Of a stretch of DNA of 64,000 bases, positions 36,176 to 51,652 are shown one piece after another. The notes beneath the pieces are model-generated. The model did no database searches. It saw nothing but the letters and a program-made list of their open reading frames with translations, and was not told the origin of the DNA. The stretch comes from Proteromonas lacertae (Eukaryota > Sar > Bigyra > Opalinata > Proteromonadidae): assembly GCA_002245135.1 (NCBI GenBank), contig NGBS01000293.1, forward strand, positions 62,001-126,000, read 5' to 3'. Numbering within the stretch: the stretch's first letter is position 1; every line of letters begins with the position of its first letter. The position numbers were made by a program, and so were the translations under genes.

Positions 36176-37360
36176 ATGGAGTGCAATATGCTACTTAAAG
36201 AGGATGGAAGTCCCCCACATGATGATTTGATAATTATTCCAGTTGGCTCTACATTAACCTTTCGAATAGATCCAAGTAACAAAATTATTGGAAAATTTGT
36301 AATTTATTGTAATGCCCCTGCAAGTGCCACTGATACTTTTGATCGTAAAGAGTTCAGAGAGTTACCATCGTTATACAGTACATATGGTCAATTTCAAGCA
36401 TCTCTTACTTTATTTCATCCTGGCCCTTATACATTTAAAGTAAATGTAGTTTCTTGGTATTTAGAATATAAGATTATATTATTTTTGAATAGGACAACTA
36501 ATCAAATAATCAAAACAAAAGTAGGTCATTTCTTAGTTCCTCCAAATGTATGAAAATAATTTCAAATTGGTATAATCTGTATAGTTATCTGTAAATGGAG
36601 AAGCGTTACCATTCAATTCAATTGCTTTACAAAGTGTATTATCAATCTGTTTAGGTCCATCTCAAAATTGGTTAAAAGTATTGAAATCTTCAAGTGATGC
36701 TAATTATAACTTCATTCATTTTACTCCATTGCAAACAACAGGTATAAGTGGAAGTTGTTACAGTCTCTATGACCATTGTGAATTATCAGGTGAAATATTT
36801 AATCACATTAAGCAACAAGATTATCAATCTCACGAAGAATGGGAAAACGCCAAGCAGAGTTATTTACAAAGTATAGTGCAGCATATGGAGAAAGATTATA
36901 AGATGTTATCGATGGTAGATATTGTATTGAACCATGTTAGTCAGAATTCACCTCATTTACCTTTACATAAGGATATGTCTTATAATTTAGAGAATTCACC
37001 ACATGTATAGATTATAATATATATACGATATTGTCAAATTTTTGTTCTAGTTGATTTCATTTTTCTAAATCTCTTATGTTATATTCTTCTATTCTTCTTC
37101 TTCTTTATTTTATTATTATTATTTTTGTATAGTTGGAAGCTGCAATTGAACTCCACAAAATCTTATTAGATTATTCCAATCAAGTATCATCCAACAAAGT
37201 AGAAGGTGTTTCTCCAGCTATAAAGAATGATGATGATGTGAATAATGTATTAAATACATTTAAGAATAAATATTTACCAAAAGCAGCATTATGGGAATAT
37301 TTAGTAATTGATGTTGAAAAAGTGATTGAACAATATAAAGTTCAAATTAAAAAGAGTATA

Positions 37361-37401
<41 letters not shown>

Positions 37402-40400
37402 GTATGCTGGATCATCTATATCATACACTGATATTAACCACGCAGCTCAAATTCTATCAGGTACAATCTACGACAGTAATAAAGGTCACAGAAACTCAAT
37501 GATAGTAAATATCGATGTTTTATGCCAATTATTCCCATTAGATACAAAAGCAACCGAATTTCAAATTCGTCAGTGTATCAACATAGTGAATATGCCGCTT
37601 TATGATAGATTCGATTCCATTGTTCATGATATATTTGATTCCTTATTTGGTTCAGTAAGTTACAGATTTGTTAAAGCTGGTGGTGGAAAAAAAGTATTAT
37701 CTGAGGATTTTCCACTCGTTGAACCTTATTTCAATGAGATTAAATGCGAAGATAACACTTCATTCTATGTAGCAAACAATGGTTTTATATGGAATGGCAA
37801 TGTAAGAGAAGATTTTACAGCTGAAGGTAAAGGATGTGCAGCTGATACTAATTATTTAAGAAGAAAGATAGTTATATGGGGTGATTGTGTAAAATTAAGA
37901 TATGGAAATCAACCATCAGATTCACAATGGTTATGGGATTATATGACTAAATATATATGTGATATGGCAAAGATATTTCATGGAATTCGATTGGATAATG
38001 CTCATGGAACACCAATTCATGTATCAAGCTATTTGCTTGACAAAGCTCGAAGTGTCAATCACAATTTGTTAGTATGTGCTGAATTATTCACAGGTGATAA
38101 TAACTTAGATAAATTCTATGTTAGTGAAATTGGTATTAATATGTTAATCCGTGAAGCAATGCAAGCACCATCTCCATTTGAATTATCTCGTTTTATTCAC
38201 ATGTGTGGAGGAAGAGCAGTAGGTTCAGTCAATTCAGAAGATGATAATATCATTAACTGTGGTAGTTCAACATTACCAGCTGTATTATATGATTGTACTC
38301 ATGATAATGAAACTCCTACAATGAAAAGAACATCTGAAGATACACTAAGTAATGGAGTGTTATGTTGTATGGCATGTTGCCCTTATGCTTCTACTAGAGG
38401 TTATGATGAGATTATACCAAATACACTATCAGTAGTAACTGAAAGAAGAACCTACAATAATGATACAATGATTGGTATTATTCCAGCTAAGAAGTTGTTT
38501 AATAAGTTACATGAGATATTAGGTGTTTATGGTTATAATGAGATTCATGTACATCATGATGGAGTTCCTGGTGGTGCTGATTTGATTACTATTCAACGTA
38601 ATCATAATATAATGAGAAGATCTGTTATTACTGTGGTTAGAACGAGTTTTGGTGGAAGTAGTAGAAGTGGTAATTTACCTGATGTATTTATACCTGGTAA
38701 TATAGTTGGTGTTATTGCTAGTATATATAGTTATTATATATTGATTATTATTATTTTTATTATATTAATAGGTTGTAGAATTGATGTAATTGGTAATAAT
38801 TATAAAGAAGATCCAAATATTATAAATGGATTTCAAATATCTTTTTTTTTATTTTGTAAATAGAGTTTTATTTTCTTTAATATCTTTTTTTTACTGTCGA
38901 TTAGATACATCTGGTTATCAAACTTACTCCTCCTTTGAAGTTCACAAAGACAATAATACAACAACAATACACTTAAATGGTGGACAATTCCCTCCAGGTT
39001 CAGTTTTAAGCGTATTGGTTGAAAGTAACAGTGATATTCAATTACCAGGTCATATATTAAACTATGATGAGTGTATTGAAAGGATCAAAAATACACCAAA
39101 AGATATAGAATCATTACCATTCAAACAAGAAGAAAAACTATCCGTTACAATGTTAAAAGAATATTTAGCCAATCCACAAATCGATTTAGCTGCTTTCAAT
39201 ATCTTATTATATCGTTGTGATAATGAAGAAAGAGATATAAGTAAAGGATCAAGAGGTGTTTATGGAGTTAAAGATACTGAGATCTGTTTTGCTGGTATAG
39301 CTGGAATATGTATTCCATTAAGAAAAATTATTAAATATAATGACATGGGTCATCCAATATTCAATAATTTAAGAGAAGGTAATTGGTTATTAGATTATAC
39401 AGTGGAAAGATTAAGTCAAGAGCCATTATTAGTGGATATACAAAACTGGTTAAAGAATCAATTTGAAGTGATTAAAAAGTTACCAAGAGGTTTTATTCCT
39501 GTTCATTTCTGTAGAATTATGATGTGTTTGTATAATAACACTATTGAAGAAGTATCAAAACGATTAAGTTCCTTCTGCAGATTAGATAATATTATCAATG
39601 AATTAGCATTAACATCTGTACAATTAGTTGGTTATACTCCATCAGGTAAACTTAATGCTAATAATCCAGATAGATCAATCTCCATGCCAGCTGGTTTCCC
39701 TCATTTTAGTACTGGTTATATGAGAAACTGGGGAAGAGATACTTTTATCTCATTAAGAGGTTTATTATTAACAACTGGTCGATTTAATGAAGCTAAATAT
39801 ATAATAATGGGATATGCAGCTGCTTTAAGACATGGTCAAATCCCTAATCTTTTAGATGGTGGATTACATGCTAGATATAATGCAAGAGATGCCACTTGGT
39901 TTTATTTATATTCAATTCATGAATATTGTAGTATGAGTAATGATTATAGTATCTTAAATGAAGAAGTAAATAGATTATATCCAACTGATGATCAAAGCCA
40001 ATATGATGAGAATAATCATTACAAAGGTGATCCTAAGGACTGTAAACAACCATTGTACAAACTCATTCAAGAAATAATGACAAGACATGCAAATGGTATA
40101 AATTATCGTGAATGGAATGCAGGTCAAAAGATTGATGGAAGAATGCAAGATGGAGGTTTTAATGTATCAATTAGATTGGATAAAGAAACTGGATTTATCT
40201 ATGGTGGAAATCCATTAAATTGTGGTACTTGGATGGATAAGATGGGTGAAAGTATGAGAAGTGGAACTTGGGGAGTTCCATCAACACCACGAGATGGTTG
40301 TGATATTGAAATATTGGGATTATTGAAGAATATATTGAGATGGTTAGTTGAATTACATGAGAAAGGATTGTATGAATATGATGGAGTTGATATTAAAGAA

Positions 40401-41102
40401 AATGGAAGTGATAAACATTTTACATTTAAAGAATGGAATGATAAAATCCAAAAGAATTTTGAGAAGTATTTCTATATTCCAGTCAATCCTAAAGAAGATA
40501 AAGACTATGATATTTTAGCCAATTTAATCCGTGGAAGAGGTTATTATAAAGATGTATTAGGAAGTACAGCTAAATACAGTGATTATCAATTAAGACCAAA
40601 CTGTTTGATCGCTATGGTAACAGCACCTGAATTATTCAACTCAGATCATATCCATACAACATTATTAAACATTGAAAGATATTTATTAAACGATGATCGT
40701 CAATTAGGTATTAAAACTCTAAGTTATTTAGATGGAGAATATCGTGGTTATTATAATAATGATGCTGATAATGGTGATAGATCCACTGATAAAGGATTTA
40801 ATTACCATCAAGGTCCAGAATGGGTTTGGCCATTTGGTTATTACTTAAGAAGCAGAATATTATTCCCACCAGAAAGCTGGGATAACAGTACAAGTTGGAA
40901 TGAAAAAACTCAATATTATATTGGTGCATTGTATAGACATAATTTGTATATGAATGATGATCACTGGAACAGCTTACCTGAATTAACAAATGAGAATGGA
41001 AATTTCTGTAGTTATAGTTGTAGAAGTCAAAGTTGGTCTACTGCTACATTGTTGGATGCATTGTATGATTTGAGTAAACAAAGTATTTGCCCTACTCTTT
41101 AA
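36176..41102 (+). CDS. glycogen debranching enzyme (4-alpha-glucanotransferase / amylo-1,6-glucosidase)
   Basis: Seven exons (introns of 36, 37, 128, 42, 51 and 49 nt) give 1,527 residues, the expected length for the eukaryotic bifunctional AGL/GDB1 enzyme. N-terminal half: FTPLQTTGISGSCYSLYD, VDIVLNHVSQNSPHL, then the transferase site GIRLDNAHGTPIHVS with the nucleophile Asp, and CAELFTGDNNLDKFYV with the acid/base Glu. C-terminal half (GH133): AGFPHFSTGYMRNWGRDTF, WNAGQKIDGRMQDGGFNVSI and YHQGPEWVWPFGYYLR. The enzyme removes branch points of cytosolic glycogen, so the organism stores glycogen. Human AGL has His-Ser where this has Ala-His-Gly in the RLDN motif, a mild change. The 49-nt sixth intron (GTAAAT donor) is the weakest junction. 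Confidence 0.93.
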
Positions 41103-41340
41103 ATTATCGAAGTATTATTGTAAAATGGAATTATATTATTATGAATACATTTTTTTTTTGTTTATGTAATAATCATAAAAGATAAACAACCATTTTTTAT
41201 TTGTTGTTTATATTTTTAATCATATAATTTTAAATAATACAAATACAAATTGTATTGTATAAATATGTTTTTTGTGTTTTGTTTGTTTTTATTAATAAAA
41301 GAAAAGAAAAAACAAGAATTTCAAAAAAAGATTATAATTT

Positions 41341-44300
41341 TTATTTATTAGCTCGTTCTATTTCATTAATTCTTATACGATTCTTAATAGTTTGTTCTAA
41401 TTGAGGGAATAACGATATAACATATTTCAATTGTTCTTCTTTCAACAAATCCATCAAATCATAACCTTCATTTCCACAAGCAACCATAAACTTTATTAAT
41501 CCATTCCAAGCTGTAATATTCTCCTTCCATATTTCCTTCTCAATAGCTAACTTTACTAAATCCAATAAGAAGTTCTTTGTTGATTCATATTTTATATAAC
41601 ACAAAGCTGTAGTCTCTACTGCTAATGTTGGAAATGGTGATTTATCATACAACTGTTTTAAAGATTCAGTTATAACTTCTCTTGTGTAAATATTACTTAA
41701 AGTCTTTATACAATAAGTAATTGCATCTCTGATATTGGAACTATAGTTGGCAACATCTTGTAAGTGTAAATTAACAATCATTTGCACTGGAGTAATATCA
41801 GTTACAACTGATTCAGGAATAATAGCTGTTAGTGTAAGTTTTAATTCAAATCCTTTCAATTTTATGATGGATGGTAGTAATTCTAATATTTTATCAGCTG
41901 TAAAACTACTGAATAAGGGAACTATATATCTTATATCATTGTTTTTAATGTCATAAAGAGTTTCTAAATGGTATTTTATTTCATCACTTATTTCATTTCC
42001 TTTTACTATTCAAATACAATAATAATAATGATAATAATAATATACATATTTCATTAACAGCCAATAAGATAAATCCTTCTGCTCCATCTGGATCATCCGT
42101 TATACATTTAATTATTTCAAAAGGATCAACATTCTTTTTCATTTCTTGTAGCAAACGAGGTAAAAATATATAAATTGCTTTTTGAACATTAATATCAGTG
42201 TGTTTATACAAGTTTCTTATTTCATTTAATAATGTGTATTTCTTAGTGCATAATGCAATTAATAAATCAATCTTTGGCCATATAGTCTTTTCTTTACCTT
42301 CTTTCTCTTTTTCAGCAGGTGTTGTTGGTGTAGCTGTTGCTTTAGCACCAGTATTCAATTTCAATACATTTGCGCTTGTATTATTCTCTAAAGTAGAAGG
42401 ATCAACTTGTAACAATTGAATTTGTTGTTTTGAAAAGTTTTCTATTTGTGATTCATATCCTTCTCCATATATATTCTGTACAACCAACTTAATAGAAGCA
42501 GTTCTAATATTCTTTTGTGGTAAAGAAGTCAAATATAACAACACTTCCATTGCAATATAACCAGACTCAGATCGATTCAAAACAACTTCTTTTAATAAAG
42601 ATAATCCAATATCTCTTAATTTATCTTCACCTTCAGTTGTACACATTTCTCTAATTGGTTCAAAAAATGATTTATGTAATAATGGACAATTAGTATAAAT
42701 ATTAATCAAAGAGTTAGAGTCTTTAGTATGCAAATTTTCAATCAATTTTGTAATAATAGACATAGTAACTTTTCTATAAAAAGTATGATCTTCAGATAGA
42801 TCAATTAATAAAGATTGATACATTAATAAAGAGCAAAGTTCAACTTTATTATGAGTGGTAATATAATGAATAATAGTATCAAATATTGGAGGAATTCTAT
42901 CAATTTCATTGTTACTGTTATTATAACTTAACGAACATAATAACTTTACTAACATTGCCCACCATTTGTAACAATTAGGAAAATCATTTTCATTTCTGGT
43001 TGATAATTGTTTGAATAATCTTTCTAATGAATAATTGGATAATTCAAAACATTCATCTTCATTTAGTACGATATTATTGCTGTTATTGTATGGAATATTG
43101 GATGAAGATGCTGGTTCATTTTCACTAGCATAAATACTCTTTAAGAATTCTTTATTGGTTATTCCAGTATTTGCATCATTTGCTCTCTATTTCATAAATA
43201 TATAAATAAATGATACTGATAAAACTGGTGAATTATTTATATTCACAAATATTGTATCAACCATATATTCTGTTGGGAATGATAATGCTTCTTCTAACGT
43301 AATTATATTCCCATATTCATCATGTTCTAAATGAGAATAATCTGATCTATAGTTATCAGGTCTCATGTTTAGTAATTCACGTCTTCTATTGATTTGAGGT
43401 GCAACTATATAATAATTAATAATTAATAATAACTATACGTTTTTTATGTTGATCTGAATGATCTGTTAAGATTTTTAAGCCACTTTTAAGAGTTCTATTT
43501 ATTCCTCCAATGAATTTTTCATCAACATACCAAATAGTATTCTAATAATAATAATAACAACAATAATAATAATATAATATAATATAAAATGAATATATAC
43601 TTCATATTCTTCAAATTTTAATTTTAACATATCCAATAATGCAATTCTTGTAGTTGCTAAGTTACGAAGTGTGTTGATAATTTCATTAATTATAATATGA
43701 TCTAATGGAATTTCATAATTTTTATTTTCAGTTAAAATATCACATAAAAACTTTATATAACTCTAGAAATAATATATATATTATAATATTATAATAATTA
43801 TACATTTGCTCTTTCTTCCAGTATATTTCTATTCAAGAATGGGTGTGTTAGTGGAATATCTTGAAGTGTAAAAATATTTGCATCAATCGGCGGTCTAATT
43901 ATCTTATTATCAGATGGGTAAGTGAAACATAAGATTACTGTCCTGAGGAACTTTATTGTGCATTTTCTTACTCTATTATTGTCTTTAGGAAATGACTATA
44001 TTAAATATATAACTTAATAGACTTCATACATATTTGATCATATCTTCTAAAGTACAAATACCATTCCAAACAGCCTTTTCATCTTTGTTAGATATTAAAT
44101 AACTAATAAAAACATATAAATCAGGTAAATATACTGTAGTAAGTCTCTATAAAATGAATTCAAGAATGAGATGACTTCTTCTTTCACTGATGTATCCGAA
44201 TTGGAATATATTGTGTATAATGTCATGTACAAGTGATCATGGATAGCTATACACATTATAACGATAGAGATATACATTTTTTATTTTTGGTACACAATAC

Positions 44301-44599
44301 ATTTAGATATTTCAATACAAACTTCTTAACTAAATTATTAGAACATGTCTATAATGCATAATATGAAAAACAACAAGGATATATACTTGTAGAGGTAATA
44401 TTCTGTCAATTACATCAGTCAAAAAATTAGGATGTTGGCTAAATATATATTCACTAACATATCCAATTTTATCTTTCAACTCTTGACCTAGTAAATCACA
44501 TTATTTTGAAATACTCTGTGCTGTATCCATGCTCAATCCAGCAATGTCATTTAAAGAATCCTCAAGTTCTTTTGGTATAGCATTGTCTTCAATTTCCAT
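41341..44599 (-). CDS. symplekin/PTA1-like scaffold of mRNA 3'-end processing
   Basis: A multi-exon gene of roughly 950 residues; introns are mostly 25-60 nt. The start MEIEDNAIPKELEDSLND is followed by a 27-nt intron. N-terminal and middle parts are HEAT-like helices (for example ILPLQ near 44395, then LVKLLCSLSYNNSN from 42955). The last 170 residues match the symplekin C-terminal domain: ITPVQMIVNLHLQDV, IRDAITYCIKTLSNIYTREV, LKQLYDKSPFPTLAVETT and LIKFMVACGNEGYD. Symplekin scaffolds the cleavage and polyadenylation complex and binds CstF64 and the Ssu72 phosphatase. Exon boundaries between 42960 and 44560 were not all resolved. It is divergently transcribed from the IQ/TPR giant. Confidence 0.85.
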
Positions 44600-44934
44600 T
44601 TTGAAATTAAAAAAGAATAAATGAGGCTGAATTAAACAGATAATCTTATTTAACAAAAATAAAAGCTTGACTTGACTTAGTTTTACTTTTTGTTAAATTC
44701 TGTCACAGACAGTGACTTAAATATGTTAATTTATTTTTTACATTTATTTGCATGTTTAACACTTTCAAAATTTGGAATAAAATACACCTTATGAGATATT
44801 TAAACATTGAGTTGATATAATTTTATAAAATATAAATTATCTTATCAGCAATGTGAATGTGATGTTTCTTTTTTTCACTGCTGCATTGATTATCAGAATA
44901 AGAGTTTCAAAAAAAGAGGGGTTTCAAAATCAAA
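44600..44934. other. divergent promoter region, symplekin / IQ-TPR giant
   Basis: 335 bp shared 5' flank. It contains AAAAGCTTGACTTGACTTAG near 44661, loosely similar to the CTTGA element seen upstream of other genes. No open frame is present. Confidence 0.4.
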
Positions 44935-47900
44935 ATGAAAAAACGAACTTCAGAATTAGAGAGCCAGGTTATAGAAGAGACGTTAAAAAAATCAACTCAT
45001 TTATCAGGGAGTGAAGCACAAATTAGAACTCAACTTAGATCACTAAAAGCACAGAATGTGATGAACTCTAGATTTAGCAAGACTGCTCCTGTTTCTACAA
45101 CTCCATTATTACCTCTTATAAATGAAATTAAAGTTACACCATCTGTTGATGAAGATGTTCAAAAAGGAGTTGATTATGAGTTATTAAAGAAAATAGCAGA
45201 ATCTCCCCATACTCCAATGTTTCCTCCTATATCTGTAAGCTCTAGTTTATCTACTCCATTTGGTTGTTATGAAGAAAATTGGTGGGATATTGTTGATTCT
45301 AATCGTTCTCGTTATTTGAACAATATATTATTAAATTTAGAAACATTATTTAAGTATCTAATTATTATTTTTATAACAATATTAGTTATCGTAAAGTGTT
45401 GAGATATTTCCAACATTGGAAGAAATATGATAAAAGCCTTAGAAAGATTTATACTTACTATAACTATTATGCAACATTAATACAAAAGGTATATAGAGGA
45501 TATCACAAACGAAAGAAGTATAAGCAACAGAAAGTACTGAAAGAGGCAGAATCTTATTATCTAGCACAAAATACACGAAGAAAATTAAGAAAACTGAATC
45601 AGAAGAGATATATAACTCCACATGATTTTGCTACAAGAATACAGAAGTTTTATAGAGGTTATAAAACGAGATTGTATTATATCCCATTATTACAAAAATA
45701 TATTCGTTTCATAATTCAAATAATTGTTGGAATTGGATCATTGGTTGATAAAGACATTGTAAATGATTTGATGTTTGTTTCTATTGAAGATAAACTCTCT
45801 ATTAACATCGCTTTATATTATAGTTATCAACCTCCAGCTTCATTAGTTTCATTACATTTTTATAAGATATTTTATCAATTGAAAAAAATATATGATAGAA
45901 GGCAAGAAGAAATAAAAGTATATTTTATCATACAATATATATATATATATATTTATTTATTTATATTTATTATAGAAACATGTAAAAGAAGTAAAATCAT
46001 ATCAAAAACACTATTATGATATAAATATGAAATTTCAAACTAACAATGAAATAGCAAAAGTCAATATTTACAATGTAAAATACAAATTAAAGAAATTAGA
46101 AGAAGAAAAAGAATGGATTGAAAGAGAAAAACAAGAATTATTAAATCCTGTAACTAGACCAAGAAATGGTTTAGTTATTCCATTCATTCAAAGGCCAATT
46201 CAATTAACGAAAGCAGATTTGAGAAAGCAAGAAAGAATATTAATGAAGAAAATCAGTTCTACGCTAGATACATGTACTGTAAGAAGTGAATTTGAGATTC
46301 CTGATTATTATCCTGAAGTATATGATCCAGTTCAAAGAGAAATTGATAAAATAAAAGAATACAATGAAAGACAATTGATGATGGCTGAAGAAATGCACCA
46401 AATTGGTGTAGAAAAAGCTATTCAAATATATGCCAATATAAATCAAAGGAAACAGTATGAACGATCAGTTTATATTCATAACTTATTGAAAGAAAGAGAA
46501 AAAGTGAGAAGAAAGAATGAAAACTTGAGAATGATGCAAGAAGATCAATTTTCTAAAGATTTGAGAGTTTATTACTTAAATAAAGAAAGAAGAGAAGAGA
46601 AAATGTTACAAAGAGAGCAAGAAGAATTACAGCAAGAAGAAAAACGAAGAGAAGCATATGAATTAAAAGCTATGTTTAGAAATGATCCTTGGGAACAAGA
46701 AAATAGAGAAAATGAAAGGAAAGAAGAAGCTGCTAATAAAATTGATCCAAAGAAAGTGGAGAGATTAAAAAAATATCATGAAAGATTAAGACAAAGAAGA
46801 AGAGCCAAAATTGTGAAACAATTGAATATATTTCATGGTAGAGCACCAATTACAAAGAAGGATCAAAAACTAATGGAGAATTTAACCAAAGTGGCTATTA
46901 ATTATCCAGAATTAGGTAAATATTGGGTTAAAGTATATCAGTCAGAACCTCCATCCCGTCAATCATCAATGCATAGTTATTATATCATCGATGGAGATGA
47001 AGAAGAAGAACAATCACAAAATAAAGATGAAACAACCGATTCTCAATCACAGAATACCAATCAACAACCATTACTACAGCAAAGAATGGCAAGAAAGACA
47101 ACAATGGATCAAGCTCAATACTCATTAAACCCATCTCTCAATCCAAATAATACAATGTATGAGTTAGGAAAAGGACAAGGTTTGACAAGCCAGCCATCAA
47201 TGGCAAGACAACCTTCTATGGCATTAGGAGGACATCAAATGAATAAAGCTCCTTCATTAATCACAAGAACTAAATCCATCACTAGAACTGCATCTTCACA
47301 GTATAAATTTACTAGGAAAAGCAGTGATCATGGATCAATGAATAGAAAAATGTCAAGAAGTCCTTCTAAAATGATGAATGCTACAGATACAATGAATTCA
47401 ACCAATATATCACAGTCTATAATGGGAAGTACACAAGGATCTATATTACCATTATCTGAATTAGAAGCTACAAGTGAGAATATTAATGAAGGAGAAACTC
47501 AACAACAACAACAACAGGAAGAGGAAGATGAATATGAGATTATTGGTATTGTTGATACAGATACTCCAGAAGATATTGTACAGAGAATGAAACAACAGAA
47601 AATAGATGAAGAAGTTCATTGGAGAGAATGGGATCAAGTATATTTTATATTTTTTCACTATATATGATAGATGGTCTATGAAGATGAATTAGCAACAACA
47701 TATCGTGATGAATTAAATACAATAGTAAAAGAGACAAATATAAGGTTTTTGAATGAATTACTTACAATAAATAAAGTAAAAGCTGAGAAAGATAGAAAAG
47801 CAAGGAAAGAAGTATCAGATGCAAAACAAAGGAGTATTAGAGAAAGAGATAAGATTAAAAGACTGAAGAAAGATCATGATTTATTAAGTAAATCAGTTGA

Positions 47901-50900
47901 TTTGTTATTTAGAAAGAATAAAGCACTAGAACAAGAAAATGTATAAATATTTATTATTTATATTATTATTATTATTATTATTATAGAAAACGAGAGAACA
48001 AATACAAAGAGCAGTTAGAGAAGAAAAAGAGAAAGTAAGACTTAAGATAATAGCTCAAGAAACAAGGAATGAAGTTGTTAAATATATGATTGATTATTTG
48101 ATTAAGAAATCAGTAAGAGATTCAGAACATGCAAAGTTGAATAAAAGAGAAGAAGAGAAATGTAAGAAATTGAAAGAGGAATATGATAAAATGGAAACTG
48201 GTGAGATGAAGATTGAAGCTACATCACTTGCTTATTTCAGAAAGAAGAGAATTGAGAGAAGACAATATCAAAAAGCAATGTCAAAAGTGTTAGAGAAAGC
48301 TGATGAGTTTGAAAAATCATATAAAAAAGTATATATATATATATTTGTAAATATTTATTATTTTGTGTATAGAAATATTTGGATGGTTTATCATCTTATC
48401 AATTTGGAGGTGAAGGACTGATATTAGAAAGGAATAAAAGGTATAGCGAAATGCCAGGAATGTATAATATACTTTACTATCTCAATGTAATGACAAATGA
48501 GAAACTAAGAATGAATACTGATTTTATTTCTGTTCCAGATTTAGAAGTATTTACATAAATTTCATTATTTATTTTTTGTATATATATAGGAACCTGTTGC
48601 AATAAATTACCATATAAATGTGAAAAGTCAAACTGAATTTGATTTAGATTACAATATAGAAACACCGCCAAAAGAGATGGGAGATCCAGATATAGTAATG
48701 CCAGAGTGGTTAAGAAGAATATTACCTCCTGTAGATCAAGAATGGTCAAGTGATGTAAAGAAAGCCAGTGATGATGCATTAGTGAATTTACAAGTATTTT
48801 TAAAACAAGCATTGACATTGAAACAAATTGAATCATTACAAAAGAGAATGTTGAAATTTGCTTATCAAATTGTTGCACAGAATAATCAACAAGGTTTAGA
48901 AAAGTGTATGATTACAATATATGAAACTATCTTAAGTGCTGGTATTAAAATGAATATGGTTTGTTTAAGTCATCCATTTGTATTGCCTTATATTTCAGCA
49001 AGACATAATCCAACAGATTATAGTCAATTGTCATTGTATTATGCTGGCTTGTTTGAAGATTTGATCTTTTATAAAACGGCTATTAGATTGTCAAATGAGA
49101 AATTATATGGGTTTATTGCTGAAAAGAATGAACCAGATATTGAAGATGGAATATCATTAACTGTATTTCTTACATATTTATATATATATTATACATTTAA
49201 ATAGTCTTTTCCAAAGATATACAGTATAACATACAACTGCTTAGAGTTTTGTATTGAAACAATTAGTAATGGTGAAATTGGTATATTGTTATATGATGTA
49301 ATAGAAAATGATTAGTATTTTATTTCATTATAGATTATAATTTATAGTAAATTGATAAATACAAAACTGAGTTTAGGTTATCAAATAATCAAATTAGACA
49401 ATCTATATCCAGAAAGAGAATATAATGTTTCATTCTATGGATTGAATAACAAAGAGAAATACAGTTTCAGTTTCGTTACTCCGATGAAGTTTGTACCAAA
49501 TATTCATATCTTAATAGGTGATGATAGAGATATTAAGAATCATAAAAGATCTTTTAAGAATGTAAATTCATTGTATATTTCATTACCAATCAACACAAAG
49601 AAAGTTGTAAATGATTTGACAAACGGTTATGTATTACCAACAGCTTATGAATTAGCATGTACAAATAATAAAAGTATTCCTTGTAACTTTCATATCATTA
49701 AAATTGGATATGTAGCAATCATAAGAGCTGATATTTTATATGAATATTTCACAAACCATAACATTGTATATATATATTCTTATTATAATAATGAATAAAT
49801 AGAAGATAAAGACTTTATCTGATGAATTAAAGAGATATGTAGCTCAATATCTTATAGATCCATCCATTCTATCAGTTATATTAGTAATGAGAACTTGTGA
49901 ATCAAGATCCAATGATAAAGTATATGAATACAGTAATGGAACTGAATATCGAATATTATACAGAGCTTATAGTGATATTATTAGAGCATTTAATCTATGG
50001 AAATTAGCAAATAATCATAGACAATTGATTGTATTAAATACACCGAATATACCTGTTAATTTAAATGATTTTATACTAATGAAATTACGAACATCTTCTC
50101 AAGTTGCAAGTCAATTACCATATTACTGTAGAGTAGTTCCATATGATCCAGAGTATTACTTCTTTAAGAGAAAACTAATTGAAATGCAATATTCACTTCA
50201 TTATTATAAATGTGGTGTAAAAATCAAAAATCATTATTATTTTGTTCGTTTTAGACATGTAAGTAATGGAATTTACATATTTTTATATCGTGCAATGGAA
50301 TTGAATGTTTTAGCTCAATTATTACCATACGAATTATTAGTAGAGAAATTTGGATTTAATATAAACTGTCCAATTACAACATTAGCCAATATTTTATTAC
50401 CATGTATAACAATACACAAAGGTAAAATCTTGTTATTAAAGAAAGAAGAAATGGATGAGTTAAATGATAAAGATAGAGAAGAATTCCATGAAGAGTTCAA
50501 AGATAAATTAAAGAAAAGAAACAAGTATGGAGATGATGAATCATTCCCAGGAATTACTCCATATGTATTAGAACATGAAGGTAAAAAAGACTTGGAAGAA
50601 TTCAAAGAAAAGAAAAAACATAAACATCATCATCATAAGCATCACAAGGATAATCTAAGTACAGATAGAAGAAGTTCAATAAATAGAAAGAAACGTAAAG
50701 TATCTACACCATTAACACCTCAATTGAATAATATAAAAGAAGAAAATGATAGTGAAGATGAATATGGAAGTGATAATGGTAGTGGTGGAAGTGATTATGA
50801 TAGTGATTCAAGTAGTTCATCATCATCATCTTCTTCTTCTTCTCTTGATAGTGAAGGTGAATATATAAGATTAAACTCATTACAGAATCAAAATACTTTT

Positions 50901-51616
50901 GCATTCTTACCTGAAGATGCATTTAATGCAATTCAAAATGAAGAATCTCCAACTCTTATTGATGAGAATGATTTGAATAATCTGAAGATTAGTAACAAGT
51001 ATAAAGCAAGTTTATTCAAGCCATCATTGTTAGAAGATGAAAATAGGAATGAATTACCATATTTAATAAGACAGCAACTACCAAAAGATCGATTAAAATA
51101 CTTTGAAAATTGTGTTGAAATTGAAAGAAAAGGACATGAAGCAAAATGTAAACAAACAAATTTATTAATGGATTTATTCAAAAGTGCTTTAAATATGTAT
51201 AATAATGGTGAATATCGAGATTCAGTAAAACAATTTGAATATGCCAGAAAATGTGGTTATTTATCTAATAAGTTGTTTTTGAATTTAGCAAGAGCTCATA
51301 GTCATATTTGGCTAAGTGAATTTGATTATGATCATTTACATATATCATTAGAGTATTATATGAAATGTTTAGAGAATCCAGATTTCAATGAGAATATAGA
51401 AATAATCAAAGAAGTTATTGATATATATACAAGTTTAGGATATTATACTACTTCACTTGGTTATTTAGGGAAGATAATAATATGTTATCCTACTTATAGT
51501 AATATAGCTTATATTAGTTTATATTGTGCGATGCTATTAGAAGAATTAGATTCAATAGATAACTCAATGATGTATTTAGAATATTGTTTGAATGAAACTC
51601 CACTTGGATTTGATAG

Positions 51617-51652
<36 letters not shown>

